A stretch of 64,000 nucleotides of DNA from Phenylobacterium sp. (GTDB taxonomy: Bacteria > Pseudomonadota > Alphaproteobacteria > Caulobacterales > Caulobacteraceae). Of the stretch, positions 1 to 8,715 are shown one piece after another. The notes below the pieces were generated by a model. The model was not told the DNA's origin. It worked only from the letters and a program-made list of their open reading frames with translations, and did no database searches. The number at the start of each line of letters is the position of its first letter. Positions within the stretch are counted from its first letter, which is position 1. The translations under genes and the position numbers were made by a program. The stretch spans positions 1-64,000 of the forward strand of contig NZ_JAHBYD010000019.1 in assembly GCF_019636135.1 (NCBI RefSeq), in the 5' to 3' direction.

Positions 1-86
1 GCCCGGGCCGCGTCGTCGCTCAGCATCGCCTCGGCCTCGGCATAGGCCCGGTCGACGGGATCGTGCGGATCGTCGCGTTCAGACAT
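1..86 (-). CDS. N-terminal fragment of an unknown protein downstream of the ECF sigma factor
   Basis: Only the first 28 or so codons are inside the window; the gene runs off the left edge. The ATG at 86 overlaps the sigma-factor stop in an ATGTCTGA arrangement, so the two genes are translationally coupled. The visible peptide is acidic and alanine-rich (starts MSERDDPHDPVDRAYAEAEA) with no recognisable domain. A gene directly behind and overlapping an ECF sigma gene is often its anti-sigma factor; that is inference from position only. I do not recognise the family. Confidence 0.6.
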   Translation of the reverse strand, partial: MSERDDPHDPVDRAYAEAEAMLSDDAAR

Positions 87-669
87 GGGCCGACCTTTCC
101 CCGGCGAGCGCCTGGCGCAGCTTGGCCCGGGCATAGCGCAGCCGGCTCTTGGCGGTCTCCATCGCCACCCCGGTCACCGCCGCGATCTCCTCCAGCGACA
201 GGCCCCCGTCGGCGAACATCACGAACGTCCCGCGCTGTTCCAGCGGCAGCGCCTCCACGGCCTCGACGATCTCCTGCGCCAGTTCCCGCGACTGCACCGC
301 CTCCAGCGGCGACGGCCCGGGATCGGCCACCCGCATCGCCGCCGCCTCCGCCCAGCCCCCGGCGCCGCCGGCCAGCACCGCCACCTTCTGCCGGCGGAAG
401 TGGTCGAACGTCTTGTTGCGGGCGATGGTGAAGAGCCATGTGGCGAAGCTGGAGCGGGCCGCGTCGAAGCCGGCGGCGTTGCGCGAGACCGCGATCCAGG
501 CCTCCTGGTGCAGGTCCTCGGCCGCCTCGCGTTGCGCCGGGCCCAGCAGCCTGCGGATGAAGTTGAACGAGACGGCGTCGTAGCGGTCGTAGAGCCGCGC
601 GAACGCCTGCGCGTCGCCGGCCGCGTAGGCGCGCAGAAGGGCGTCGTCGTCCGGGGCGTCCGGCTCCAT
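79..669 (-). CDS. ECF-type sigma-70 family RNA polymerase sigma factor
   Basis: A 196-residue protein with the two-domain ECF layout. The region-2 helix sits near residues 25-90 (ATWLFTIARNKTFDHFRR is typical of region 2.4). Region 4 sits near residues 130-190 (LPLEQRGTFVMF, then LSLEEIAAVTGVAMETAKSRL, a helix-turn-helix). It would redirect RNA polymerase to a small regulon. The open frame extends to 954, but homology begins after ATG 669 (MEPDAPDDD), so the upstream part is treated as leader. The gene overlaps the partial downstream gene at 86, a possible anti-sigma factor. The signal it answers cannot be read from the sequence. Confidence 0.9.
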   Translation of the reverse strand: MEPDAPDDDALLRAYAAGDAQAFARLYDRYDAVSFNFIRRLLGPAQREAAEDLHQEAWIAVSRNAAGFDAARSSFATWLFTIARNKTFDHFRRQKVAVLAGGAGGWAEAAAMRVADPGPSPLEAVQSRELAQEIVEAVEALPLEQRGTFVMFADGGLSLEEIAAVTGVAMETAKSRLRYARAKLRQALAGERSAHV

Positions 670-676
670 CGTCGCC

Positions 677-714
677 AAGCCTAGTCGCGCCACGGCCGTT
701 CGCGCAAAGCCTAG
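677..714. promoter_or_regulatory. Direct repeat in the sigma-factor leader
   Basis: The octamer AAGCCTAG occurs at 677-684 and again at 707-714, spaced 30 bp (about three helical turns), just upstream of the sigma-factor start. This could be an operator or promoter element. The only support is the repeat and its position. The rest of 670-859 holds no gene I can support. Confidence 0.25.
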
Positions 715-859
715 GCGCCCTCCGGCGGGCGGCGGGTCGCGGCCCGGTTCGTCATCGTCATGCGTGCGCCTCCCAAGGGGCCTGTCATGACGGGATACGC
801 AGGCGACCCGCGGACGGGGTCGGACCCGCACGCTTTTTTTCAGGCGGCCCCCAGGGCGG

Positions 860-2197
860 TCACGTCCGCGGCCGCAGGCGGTGGATGAGCAGATAGGCCA
901 GGGCGGCGACGACGGGCGACACGATCCCCAGCAGGGTGTTGACCGGATCCTCACCGAGCAGCGCGGCCAGGATCGCCAGGTTGATGGCGATGCCGAGCAG
1001 CGGGGGCAGCGGGAAGAGCGGCATGCGGTACGGCCGCGGCAGGTCGGGCTCGCTGCGCCGCAGGGCCAGCGCGGCGAGGTCCACGGCGATGTTGATCATG
1101 ATGGCCAGCGTGGCGCCGATCGCCATCAGCGGGATGTAGGCCCCGGTCGAGGCGAGCGCCGCGCCGATCGCGACGCTGACCAGCAGCGCCGCGCGCGGCG
1201 TCCCGGACGGCGCCACGCGCGCCAGGACCCTCGGCAGGATGCCGCTGCGGGCCATGCCGAAGGCGATCCGCGCGACCGACATCACCACGAGGTTGGCGAT
1301 CGCGGCGACCGAGATCATGGCGAAGGCCGTGGTGAGCAGCCCGCCCCGCGGGCCCAGCAGGGTGGCGACCGCGTCGGCGGCGGGCAGGTTGCTGGCGGCG
1401 ATCTGGTCGACCGTCAGCGCGTGCAGCAGGCCCGCGTTCACCAGCAGATAGAGGCCGGTCACTACGGCGATGCCGGTGAAGGTGGCCCGGGCCAGGTTCT
1501 TCTCCGGCGCATGCACCTCTTCGCAGAAATAGGCGCAGGTGTTCCACCCGGAATAGGTGTTCAGGATCGCGCGCGCGGCGATGGCGACGCCGGCGATGGT
1601 CAGCGCGGGATGGCCGGCCGCCGCCGGCGCGACGGCGGCCGGGCCGGGCGCGGCGAAACACAGCGCCACGATCGCCAGCAGCGCCAGGGCCTTGAGCGCG
1701 CTGCCGATGTTCTGCGACAGGCCGCTGGCGCTGGTGCCGACCCGGTTGAGCAGCCAGCAGGCCGCGAGCACGGCGACCGCCAGGAGGCCGGTGGGCGCGG
1801 CCGGCAGCACGCCGAACCGCTGGCTGAACTCGGCGAACGCCACGGCGATGAAGGCCATGGCGAACAGGTTGTTGAGCCAGTCGCTCCAGCCGATGACCGC
1901 GCCGGGGACCCGGCCGAACGCCCGCTCGACGAAGACATAGGGTCCGCCGGCGCGCGGGATCGCGGACCCGAGCTCGACCAGGGCCAGCGCGTCGATCAGG
2001 GTGAAGAGGCCGACCGCGCCCCAGGCGACGAGAATCCAGACCGGATCGTGCAGGGCGCCCGCGACGATGCCGGGCGTGCGCAGGATGCCCTGGCCGACGA
2101 CGCCGCCGACCACGACGGCGATGCCGAACCCGAGGCCCAGCACCCGCAGCAGCTCTCCCCGCGGCGCGTGCTCGCCGGCCTCCGACGCCACCGTCAT
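860..2197 (-). CDS. APC family amino acid permease
   Basis: A 445-residue, strongly hydrophobic protein with the look of the amino acid-polyamine-organocation superfamily. TM1 contains a glycine-rich break (VVGGVVGQGILRTPG), equivalent to the substrate-binding G-(S/A)-G motif. It is followed by an ELGSAIPRAGGPYVF stretch typical of APC TM3 and about a dozen hydrophobic segments in all. It should import an amino acid or related amine across the inner membrane; the substrate is unknown. The start at 2197 (MTVASEAGEHAP) gives the usual short cytoplasmic N-terminus. It lies upstream of the sigma-factor gene on the same strand, 190 bp apart, probably as a separate unit. Confidence 0.88.
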   Translation of the reverse strand: MTVASEAGEHAPRGELLRVLGLGFGIAVVVGGVVGQGILRTPGIVAGALHDPVWILVAWGAVGLFTLIDALALVELGSAIPRAGGPYVFVERAFGRVPGAVIGWSDWLNNLFAMAFIAVAFAEFSQRFGVLPAAPTGLLAVAVLAACWLLNRVGTSASGLSQNIGSALKALALLAIVALCFAAPGPAAVAPAAAGHPALTIAGVAIAARAILNTYSGWNTCAYFCEEVHAPEKNLARATFTGIAVVTGLYLLVNAGLLHALTVDQIAASNLPAADAVATLLGPRGGLLTTAFAMISVAAIANLVVMSVARIAFGMARSGILPRVLARVAPSGTPRAALLVSVAIGAALASTGAYIPLMAIGATLAIMINIAVDLAALALRRSEPDLPRPYRMPLFPLPPLLGIAINLAILAALLGEDPVNTLLGIVSPVVAALAYLLIHRLRPRT

Positions 2198-2591
2198 CGC
2201 GCCCGCCCCCCCGAAAGCCGTCGCGTCCGCGACGCGTCAGGGCTTGTTTACGCCCCACGCCGCCGCGGCCGACATGGCCCGGGGCCGATGGTTTGCCGAT
2301 GGATCGCCGATGATCGGCGCGCCTCCACGCCATCGACCGCGGCGGAGACTCCGGCCGGTGGTCCCGGCGCGAAGCGCCCTTGAGATTCGAGAAACCGCGG
2401 AAGACGCGGAAGGACCCTGTGCGGCGCGGCCGTCCGGGATCCCTTTCCGCGTCCTTCCGCGTATTCCGCGGTTCCGGGATGACGGCGCCTGCGGCCCGCT
2501 CAGAAGCGTGCGACGCCCGTTCGCCGCTGTCGTCTGGACAAAGCCCCACCCAACCCCTTTCCTGCGCAGCGTCAGGTCTGGGAGCGCTTTG
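2198..2591. other. 394-bp intergenic region between divergent genes
   Basis: This stretch separates the leftward permease from the rightward peptidase and must carry both promoters. Its middle is filled by an inverted-repeat element (2393-2473, described separately). I see no credible small gene in the rest. Confidence 0.6.
2393..2473. repeat. Palindromic element, CCGCGGAA family, copy 1
   Basis: The arms at 2393-2415 and 2451-2473 are 23-bp inverted repeats with one mismatch (left AACCGCGGAAGACGC, right ending CCGCGGTT), enclosing a 35-bp centre. The same arm sequence returns at 12530-12595, so it is a dispersed element and not a private terminator. No open frame of its own. Confidence 0.8.
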
Positions 2592-4631
2592 ATGCGGTTG
2601 GCTGTTCTGGTGGGCGCGGCGGTTCTGGCCGTGGCGGGTGGCGCGTATTCGCAGGTGGCCGAGGCGCCGTCGCGCACGTTCGGGCCACGCGACCTGTTCG
2701 GCCTGCAACAGGCCAGCGACCCGCAGGTCCGGCCCGACGGCCAGGCCATCGCCTACGTCCGCCTCGCCAACGACATCATGACCGACCGCACCGGCCGCTC
2801 GATCTGGCTGGTCGACGCGGCGAGCGGCCAGCAGACGCCGCTGGTCGTCGACGGGAACGCGAACTTCTCGCCGCGCTGGTCGCCCGACGGCTCGCGGCTG
2901 GCCTATGTCGCGGCCGGCCCCGACGGCGCGCAGCTCTACGTGCGCTGGGTGGCCTCGGGCCGCTCGGCCAGGGTCGCGACCCTGGAGCAGGCGCCGAACG
3001 ACGTCGCCTGGTCGGCCGACGGCAGGACGCTGGCCTTCACCATGCTGACGCTGGACGAGGGCCGGCCGCTGGGCGCCCCGATCCGGAAGCCCGACGGCGC
3101 CAGGTGGGCCGAGCCCCTGCGGGTCATCGACCGGATGATCTACCGCGCCGACGGCGAAGGCCTGCTGAAGCCCGGCTACCGGCAATTGTTCGCGGTCTCG
3201 GCCGACGGCGGCCAGCCACGGCAGCTCACGTTCGGCAAGTTCGACGCCGGCGGCCCGATCGCCTTCAGCCGCGACGGCCGGCAGGTCTACTTCTCCACCA
3301 ACCGCGCCGAGGCCTGGGAACGCGACCCGCAGGAGTCCGAGATCTATGCGGTGGGCGTCGCCGACGGCGCGCTCAGCCGCCTGACCAACCGCGTCGGCCC
3401 CGACGGCTCGCCCGCCGTCTCGCCCGACGGCTCGAAGATCGCCTACGTGGGCTACGACGACGCCCGCAAGCGCGGCTACGAGAACCAGCGCCTCTACGTC
3501 ATGGACCGTGACGGCCGGAACAGCCGCGTGCTCACCGGCGGCCTCGACCGCAGCGTGGGCTCGCCCGAGTGGGCCGCCGACGGCAGGAGCGTCTATGTCC
3601 TGGTGGAAGACCAGGGCGCGACCCACGTGGCGCGCGTGGGCCTGGACGGCAAGGTCGAGACGGTGGTGGGCGGCCTGGGCGGCGGCGGCCTCGACCGCCC
3701 CTATACGGCCGGCGAGTTCTCGGTGGGGCGCGGCGGCGTCGTGGCCTTCACGCAAGGGGCGAGCGACCATCCGGCCGAGCTCGCGGTCTGGCGCGGCGGC
3801 AAGGCCACCCGGCTCACCGACCTCAACGCCGACCTGCTGGCCGGCCGCACGCTGGGCAAGGTCGAGCCCCTGGCGGTGACCTCCAGCTACGACAAGAAGC
3901 CGATCGGAGCCTGGATCGTCACGCCGCCCGACTTCGACCCGTCGAAGAAATATCCGCTGATCCTGGAGATCCACGGCGGCCCGTTCAGCGCCTACGGCCC
4001 GACCTTCGCCACCGACATGCAGCTCTATGCGGCCGCCGGCTACGTGGTGGTCTACGCCAACCCGCGCGGCTCCACGTCGTACGGCGACGAATTCGCCAAC
4101 ACCATCGACCGCAACTACCCCAGCCACGACTACGACGACCTGATGAGCGCGGTGGACGCCGCCGTCGCCAAGGGCTTCGTCGACCCGGACCGCCTCTACG
4201 TGACCGGCGGCTCGGGCGGCGGGGCGCTCACCGCCTGGATCGTCGGCAAGACCGACCGGTTCCGGGCGGCGGCCACTCAGAAGCCGGTGATCAACTGGAC
4301 GAGCCAGGTGCTGACCACCGACGGCTACACCTTCATGGCCGACTACTGGTTCGGGAAGATGCCGTGGGAGGACCCGCAAGGGTACTGGGCGCGCTCGCCG
4401 CTCAGCCTCGTGGGCAATGTGAAGACCCCGACGCTGGTCGTGGTCGGCACGGACGACAACCGCACCCCGCCGTCCGAGGCCGAGCAGTATTTCACGGCGT
4501 TGAAGCTGCGCGGCGTGCCGACCTCGCTGGTGCGGGTGCCCGACGCCAGCCACGGCGGCATCGCGGCCCGGCCCTCGCAATCGGCGGCCAAGGCGCAGGC
4601 GATCGTCGCCTGGTTCGAGCGCTACAGATAG
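2592..4631 (+). CDS. S9 family peptidase (prolyl oligopeptidase / acylaminoacyl peptidase type), exported
   Basis: A 679-residue protein starting at ATG 2592 with a signal peptide (MRLAVLVGAAVLAVAGGAYS). Residues 30-400 hold repeated beta-propeller blades of TolB type (RWSPDGSRLAYV, SPDGSKIAYVGYD). The alpha/beta-hydrolase domain follows, with the catalytic Ser541 in GGSGGG, Asp621 or Asp622 in GTDDN and His654 in DASHGG, spaced as in family S9. It probably cleaves short or acylated peptides in the periplasm. The open frame extends back to 2001, but only the part from 2592 looks like protein. It stands alone; the next gene begins 76 bp later. Confidence 0.92.
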   Translation: MRLAVLVGAAVLAVAGGAYSQVAEAPSRTFGPRDLFGLQQASDPQVRPDGQAIAYVRLANDIMTDRTGRSIWLVDAASGQQTPLVVDGNANFSPRWSPDGSRLAYVAAGPDGAQLYVRWVASGRSARVATLEQAPNDVAWSADGRTLAFTMLTLDEGRPLGAPIRKPDGARWAEPLRVIDRMIYRADGEGLLKPGYRQLFAVSADGGQPRQLTFGKFDAGGPIAFSRDGRQVYFSTNRAEAWERDPQESEIYAVGVADGALSRLTNRVGPDGSPAVSPDGSKIAYVGYDDARKRGYENQRLYVMDRDGRNSRVLTGGLDRSVGSPEWAADGRSVYVLVEDQGATHVARVGLDGKVETVVGGLGGGGLDRPYTAGEFSVGRGGVVAFTQGASDHPAELAVWRGGKATRLTDLNADLLAGRTLGKVEPLAVTSSYDKKPIGAWIVTPPDFDPSKKYPLILEIHGGPFSAYGPTFATDMQLYAAAGYVVVYANPRGSTSYGDEFANTIDRNYPSHDYDDLMSAVDAAVAKGFVDPDRLYVTGGSGGGALTAWIVGKTDRFRAAATQKPVINWTSQVLTTDGYTFMADYWFGKMPWEDPQGYWARSPLSLVGNVKTPTLVVVGTDDNRTPPSEAEQYFTALKLRGVPTSLVRVPDASHGGIAARPSQSAAKAQAIVAWFERYR

Positions 4632-4707
4632 CGGCGGCGCAAAGGTGCCAACGCCGGGCGAACATGCTTAAGGTTCCGCGAAACGCTCTGTTGCTGGGAC
4701 AGACCGC

Positions 4708-5673
4708 ATGGTCCGGGGACCCACGCCCCACAGTTCGATCCGCGTGGCGGCGCGCCTCGCGAACGGCTTCGCGCTCGACCTCGTGAAGCTGGGCGGGTTC
4801 GGCCGCGACGTGATCGACGGGCTGCTGCTCTGCGCCATCGCCCAGACCAACGTCTCCCAGATTTCCCGCAACTCTGAGCTGCAACTCCGCTACGCCGCCC
4901 TGGACCAGCCGCCGCCGGACGACCTGCGCCGGCCCGTCAGCATCAGCGCGCTCGCCAATTCGCTGCGCGTCCCCTTCGAGACGGTGCGCCGGCGCGTCGC
5001 CGCCCTCGTCGAGGTGGGCGTCGTGAACAGCGTGCCGAAGGGCGTGATCGTGCCGACCGCGCCGCTCACCTCGCCGTTCTACCGGATGGCCGCCGAGGCC
5101 CAGTACAACCTGGTCCGCAACCTCTACTTCCGGCTGCGCGGCATCGGCCTGCTGGACGACCTGCCCGAACCCGACACACCGGGCTTCGATCCCGAGAAGC
5201 CGCCGGTGCGGCTGGTGATGCGGCTGTCGTCGGACTACCTGCTGCGGCTCGCCGATCCGATCACGCTCTACATCGGCGACCTGGTCACGGGCCTGGTGCT
5301 CATGGACATGATCCACGCCAATACCGAGCATCTGCCCGACACCGAGGGCGGCGAGGCCGACGCCGGCTGGTCGGTCGAGGGGTTCGTCCCCGACGAGGTC
5401 CGCAAGCCCGTGCGGCCCACCGCCCTCTCGGAGCGTCTCGGCATCCCGCCCGAGACCGTACGGCGTCACATCCAGCACCTGCTGGACGACGACCAATGCG
5501 AACGCTGGGAGAACGGATATCTGGTCCCGAGCCGCGTCCTGACCCGCGATCCCTTCGTCCGGTACATGGTGGACAATCAGTCGCACGTGCATCGGATGTA
5601 CGCCGGACTGGCAGATTTCGGTGTTCTCGCCGCGTGGAACCGCGAAATCTTGTCCCTCAAGGGCGCAGCCTGA
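4708..5673 (+). CDS. Uncharacterised protein with two winged-helix-like segments
   Basis: A 321-residue protein with no signal peptide or membrane segment. Two similar helix-turn-helix-like stretches are visible. One lies near residues 75-110 (SISALANSLRVPFETVRRRV), the other near 232-262 (TALSERLGIPPETVRRHIQH). Both carry the same P-x-E-T-V-R-R core, as in GntR/MarR-type winged helices, so the protein looks like an internal duplication. A transcriptional role is inferred from these motifs; the family name is unknown to me. It sits just upstream of an XRE regulator on the same strand. Confidence 0.75.
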   Translation: MVRGPTPHSSIRVAARLANGFALDLVKLGGFGRDVIDGLLLCAIAQTNVSQISRNSELQLRYAALDQPPPDDLRRPVSISALANSLRVPFETVRRRVAALVEVGVVNSVPKGVIVPTAPLTSPFYRMAAEAQYNLVRNLYFRLRGIGLLDDLPEPDTPGFDPEKPPVRLVMRLSSDYLLRLADPITLYIGDLVTGLVLMDMIHANTEHLPDTEGGEADAGWSVEGFVPDEVRKPVRPTALSERLGIPPETVRRHIQHLLDDDQCERWENGYLVPSRVLTRDPFVRYMVDNQSHVHRMYAGLADFGVLAAWNREILSLKGAA

Positions 5674-5753
5674 CCGAAACGAGAACGCGGCAGACCCCCA
5701 AAATGGGTAGTCCCCGGTTTTCAATCGGCTTCCGCATGCCTCAACCTATCGGC

Positions 5754-5771
5754 GTACCTCGGGGGAGGTAC
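5754..5771. promoter_or_regulatory. Perfect inverted repeat upstream of the XRE regulator
   Basis: GTACCTC-GGGG-GAGGTAC, with 7-bp arms and a 4-bp spacer, lies 60 bp before the XRE start. The position suits an autoregulatory operator, but nothing else supports that. Confidence 0.3.
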
Positions 5772-5830
5772 AGGCGCGGGGGCCGCCCATCGGGGGGTGG
5801 CGCGGTCCCCGCATCACCAGGTCGGGGCAA

Positions 5831-6274
5831 ATGACAAGACCTCTGGAACGCGAGATTCATGGCGCGCCCATGCTCGGGGCCGCCGATCGCGGGCGCGGGG
5901 ACGGGCCGCACCCTGTCGATCGTCACGTCGGCCTGCGCATCCGCATGCGCCGCAAGGAAATGGGCGTCAGCCAGGAGCGCCTGGCCGAGTCGCTCGGCAT
6001 CACCTTCCAGCAGGTGCAGAAGTACGAGCGCGGCGCCAACCGCGTGTCGGCCTCCAAGCTCTGGGAGATCGCCGCGGCCCTGAAGACGCCGGTCGCCTAC
6101 TTCTACGACGGCCTGGGCGACCGGGCGGCCGCCGCCGCCCAGCGAGACGCCGCCCAGGAGTTCATGTGCTCCAGCGACGGCATCGAGCTGATGGCCGCCT
6201 TCCCGCGCATCGCCGAGCCGGCCATCCGCCGCAAGATCGTCGAACTGGTCCGCGTCGTCGCCGACGAGATCTGA
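5831..6274 (+). CDS. XRE family helix-turn-helix transcriptional regulator
   Basis: A 147-residue protein with one HTH_3/XRE domain at about residues 33-90 (RIRMRRKEMGVSQERLAESL, then FQQVQKYERGANRVSASKL). The C-terminal tail (AFPRIAEPAIRRKIVELVR) is of the type found in alphaproteobacterial SinR/PrsQ-like regulators. An alternative ATG at 5870 would remove the poorly conserved first 13 residues. It should bind DNA as a dimer. The target is unknown; an inverted repeat 60 bp upstream is a candidate own site. Confidence 0.88.
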   Translation: MTRPLEREIHGAPMLGAADRGRGDGPHPVDRHVGLRIRMRRKEMGVSQERLAESLGITFQQVQKYERGANRVSASKLWEIAAALKTPVAYFYDGLGDRAAAAAQRDAAQEFMCSSDGIELMAAFPRIAEPAIRRKIVELVRVVADEI

Positions 6275-6315
6275 TCCTTCGGGGGAGCCGGCGACGCGCG
6301 TTTTCGGGTACACCG

Positions 6316-6427
6316 CGTCATCCCGGCCGGAGGGCCGTATTCGGCCCGTAGAGCCGAGACCCAGGGGCTTCAAGCTCCGAGGCTGGTGTTCCTGGGTCCC
6401 GGCCGCTGCGCCACGACCGGGATGACG
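6316..6427. repeat. Palindromic element, CGTCAT...ATGACG superfamily (CCCGG-stem form)
   Basis: It begins CGTCATCCCGG and ends CCGGGATGACG, with inner flanks GACCCAGG and CCTGGGTC, giving two hairpin arms around a short centre (112 bp). It occupies the gap between the convergent XRE and HxlR genes, where it could also act as a bidirectional terminator. It shares ends and the inner ACCCA/TGGGT motif with the elements near 9.8, 14.3, 16.5, 37.5, 38.7 and 57.2 kb. Confidence 0.8.
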
Positions 6428-6481
6428 ATCTATATGATTGAATATATGTTGCTTTTACACCTCCGCAACTGAGGACGGACC

Positions 6482-6997
6482 CTAGCGGGCGGCGGTCTTG
6501 GCCACCACCGCCTCGTAGGCGGCCTGCAGTTCGGCGAGGACCGAGCGGCCGTCGCCAGGCGCGCCCAGGTGCAGGCGGCGGAGCTCGTCCATGAAGGCGT
6601 CCCACATGGCCGGGCCGCCCGCTTCCAGCAGCTCGGCGCGGATCGACAGCTCCTCGGTGACCGGCAGGTGCCTGCGGCCCCAGCCGCCGACCAGGGCCAT
6701 GATCGGCACGAGCTGGATGGCCCGCTCGGTCAGGCTGTAGATGGCCTTCTGCTTGTGGGTCGGGTCGTCGGCGCGGGTGATCATCCCCTGCGCCATCAGC
6801 TTCTTGAGCCGGTCGGCCAGGATGTTGGAGGCGATCCCCTCCTCCGACCTGCCCAGCAGTTCGCGGAAGTGGCGGCGGTTGCCGAACATCAGGTCGCGCA
6901 GGACCAGCAGGCTCCAGCGGTCGCCGAGGATCTCGAGCGTGAGGTTGATCGGGCAACCGGAGCGGCGCGCGTGGGACTCGGCCATGACCGCTTGCAT
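6482..6997 (-). CDS. HxlR family transcriptional regulator
   Basis: A 171-residue protein with the HxlR winged helix at residues 15-105. It has the diagnostic CPINLTLEILGDRWSLLVLR opening with an early cysteine, then FRELLGRSEEGIASNILADR and a wing before residue 90. HxlR proteins often sense electrophiles or aromatic compounds; the ligand here is unknown. A second ATG at 6985 is possible. It is 51 bp downstream of the GPH transporter on the same strand, so it may regulate the transporter and the divergent hydrolase. Confidence 0.88.
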   Translation of the reverse strand: MQAVMAESHARRSGCPINLTLEILGDRWSLLVLRDLMFGNRRHFRELLGRSEEGIASNILADRLKKLMAQGMITRADDPTHKQKAIYSLTERAIQLVPIMALVGGWGRRHLPVTEELSIRAELLEAGGPAMWDAFMDELRRLHLGAPGDGRSVLAELQAAYEAVVAKTAAR

Positions 6998-7048
6998 ATT
7001 CGCACTGGTTGCTCGCGACGCAACGGTTCGTCGCGCCGGGCGACGGCG

Positions 7049-8536
7049 TCAGGAGAGCTTGCCCGTCGACGACGCGGGCTCGCCCTCGGCGACGAGGTCG
7101 GCGGCGGCGGCCAGCTTGCGCAGCGTCTCGGCGTGGCTGGCGCGGCTGATGCCGTAGCCCAGCAGGAGCGCCGTCGCCGTGCCGTAGAGCACGATCTGGG
7201 TGGGCACGTAGACGTGGCCCAGCGCCGAGATGACGGACGCATCGACCGTCCCCGGCTTCGCCCCCGTCGGGAAGCGGATCGCCGAGATGATCAGGCCCGA
7301 GGCGAAGATGCCGAAGCCGGTGGTCGACTTCGACGCGAACGCGATGGCGGCGAAGAACACGCCCTCCTGCCGCCGCCCGGTCTTGAGCTCGGAGTCCTCG
7401 ACGACGTCGGCGATCATCGAGGAGAAGAGGATGTTGGCCACGATGCCCAGGCCCACGGCGAAGATGTTGGTGACGAAGATCGTCACGAACAGCGTCTGGG
7501 TCCCGTTCCCGGGCCACATGCCGATGAGGCGTAGGACGATCGGGCCGATGGCGAAGGCGAGGCCCAGGGGCAGCAGCACCATCGCCACCGTCCGCTTCTC
7601 GAAGCGGGCGGCCAGGCGCGGCGCCACCAGGAACGCGAGGATCGCGGCGGTCAGGCTGGAGAAGGTGAAGAGGCCGATCTGCTGGGCGCTGAACTCCCAG
7701 AAGTAGGTCGAGAAGTAGAGGTTGATCGCGAAGCCCAGGCCGATCCCCGCATAGAGGAAGAAGGCCGAGAGCAGGATGAAGGCGAAGTTCTTGTTGGCCA
7801 GCGTGCCCACGAACTCGCTGGCCAGCCGGCCCAGCGTCACCCGGTGCTGCGGCGGGTCGCGCAGATAGGGGATCTGACGGTGCGTCCCGATGGACGTGAC
7901 CAGGATCGCGAAGAACATCAGCCCGCCCGCGAAGAGGCCGTAGTTGGCGTAGCCCTGCGGGTTGAGCTGGCCCACCGCATACTCGGGCGTCGGCTTCAGG
8001 AAGACGAAGAGCGCGAGGCCGTACATGGCCAGCCCGCCCACCCAGCCGAACAGGTAGCGGTAGGCCAGGATACGCGTGCGCTCGTCGTACTCGGTGGTGA
8101 GCTCCGCGGCGAGCGCGGCCGACGGGATCTCGTAGCAGCTTATGAAGCTGCGGATCAGCACCGCGGCGGCGAACAGGAAGATCAGGAGCTGGGCGTGCTC
8201 CATGCCGGCCGGCGGGTTCCAGAGCAGCGCGTAGGAGACCGCCACCGGGATCGCCGCGCCGTACATCCACGGGTGCCGGCGGCCCCACTTCGAGCGGGTG
8301 TTGTCCGAGAGCTGGCCCACGATCGGGTCGACGAAGGCGTCGAGGATCAGCGCCAGCATGATGGCGAAGCCCACCTCCCGGGCGGGCAGCCCCAGCACCT
8401 GGGCGAAGAAGAAGGCGAGGAAGTAGGAGAAGCCGTTGTCCTTGACCCCGAAGGCCACGCTGCCGAAGCCGTAGAAGATGCGGGTGGGCAGGCTGAGCCG
8501 GCGCGCGTGAGCGGGCGCCGCGGTGTCGGTCGGCAA
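7049..8536 (-). CDS. GPH-type sugar/cation symporter, MFS superfamily
   Basis: A 495-residue multi-spanning membrane protein of the glycoside-pentoside-hexuronide:cation symporter family. The loop after TM2 reads DNTRSKWGRRHPW, the GPH signature, and an early DNGFSYFLAFFFAQ helix and about twelve hydrophobic segments follow. I choose the TTG at 8536 because GGAGG lies 8 bp before it and homology starts soon after; the open frame reaches 8689 without a ribosome site. It probably imports a glycoside or similar small molecule. It is divergent from an exported alpha/beta hydrolase, which could supply or process the substrate. Confidence 0.85.
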   Translation of the reverse strand: MPTDTAAPAHARRLSLPTRIFYGFGSVAFGVKDNGFSYFLAFFFAQVLGLPAREVGFAIMLALILDAFVDPIVGQLSDNTRSKWGRRHPWMYGAAIPVAVSYALLWNPPAGMEHAQLLIFLFAAAVLIRSFISCYEIPSAALAAELTTEYDERTRILAYRYLFGWVGGLAMYGLALFVFLKPTPEYAVGQLNPQGYANYGLFAGGLMFFAILVTSIGTHRQIPYLRDPPQHRVTLGRLASEFVGTLANKNFAFILLSAFFLYAGIGLGFAINLYFSTYFWEFSAQQIGLFTFSSLTAAILAFLVAPRLAARFEKRTVAMVLLPLGLAFAIGPIVLRLIGMWPGNGTQTLFVTIFVTNIFAVGLGIVANILFSSMIADVVEDSELKTGRRQEGVFFAAIAFASKSTTGFGIFASGLIISAIRFPTGAKPGTVDASVISALGHVYVPTQIVLYGTATALLLGYGISRASHAETLRKLAAAADLVAEGEPASSTGKLS

Positions 8537-8544
8537 GTGGCGGT

Positions 8545-8549
8545 CCTCC
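8545..8549 (-). promoter_or_regulatory. Ribosome binding site deciding the transporter start
   Basis: GGAGG on the minus strand, 8 bp upstream of TTG 8536. It favours that start over the ATG at 8689, which has no such site. Confidence 0.6.
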
Positions 8550-8715
8550 GGAGTTCGCGGCTTTCCACCGTCTGGTTGCTGGCGCACCGTGGACGGGGCT
8601 CCGGGCGGCGTCAATCGGCTTTGAATGTCCGGTACGACATGTGATTCATAGCTGGCTGCGATATCGGTTTGAGTATCTGGTATCGTCAATGAAACAACGA
8701 AGCGGGAGGCGAACG

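Noticed and set aside
951..4580. A 1209-codon open frame on the minus strand opposite the S9 peptidase, and many similar long antisense frames
   Set aside because: Very high GC removes stop codons from several frames. The products are Arg/Gly/Pro/Ala-rich without domains, while the plus-strand peptidase has a full catalytic set.
6316..6427. The palindromic elements as ordinary Rho-independent terminators only
   Set aside because: They lack T-runs, recur with the same ends at many places, occur within operons and coding genes, and are much longer than terminators.
8641..8715. An earlier start (8641) for the exported hydrolase
   Set aside because: It would put 25 charged residues before the signal peptide. 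ATG 8716 has a GGGAGG ribosome site and leads directly into the signal.
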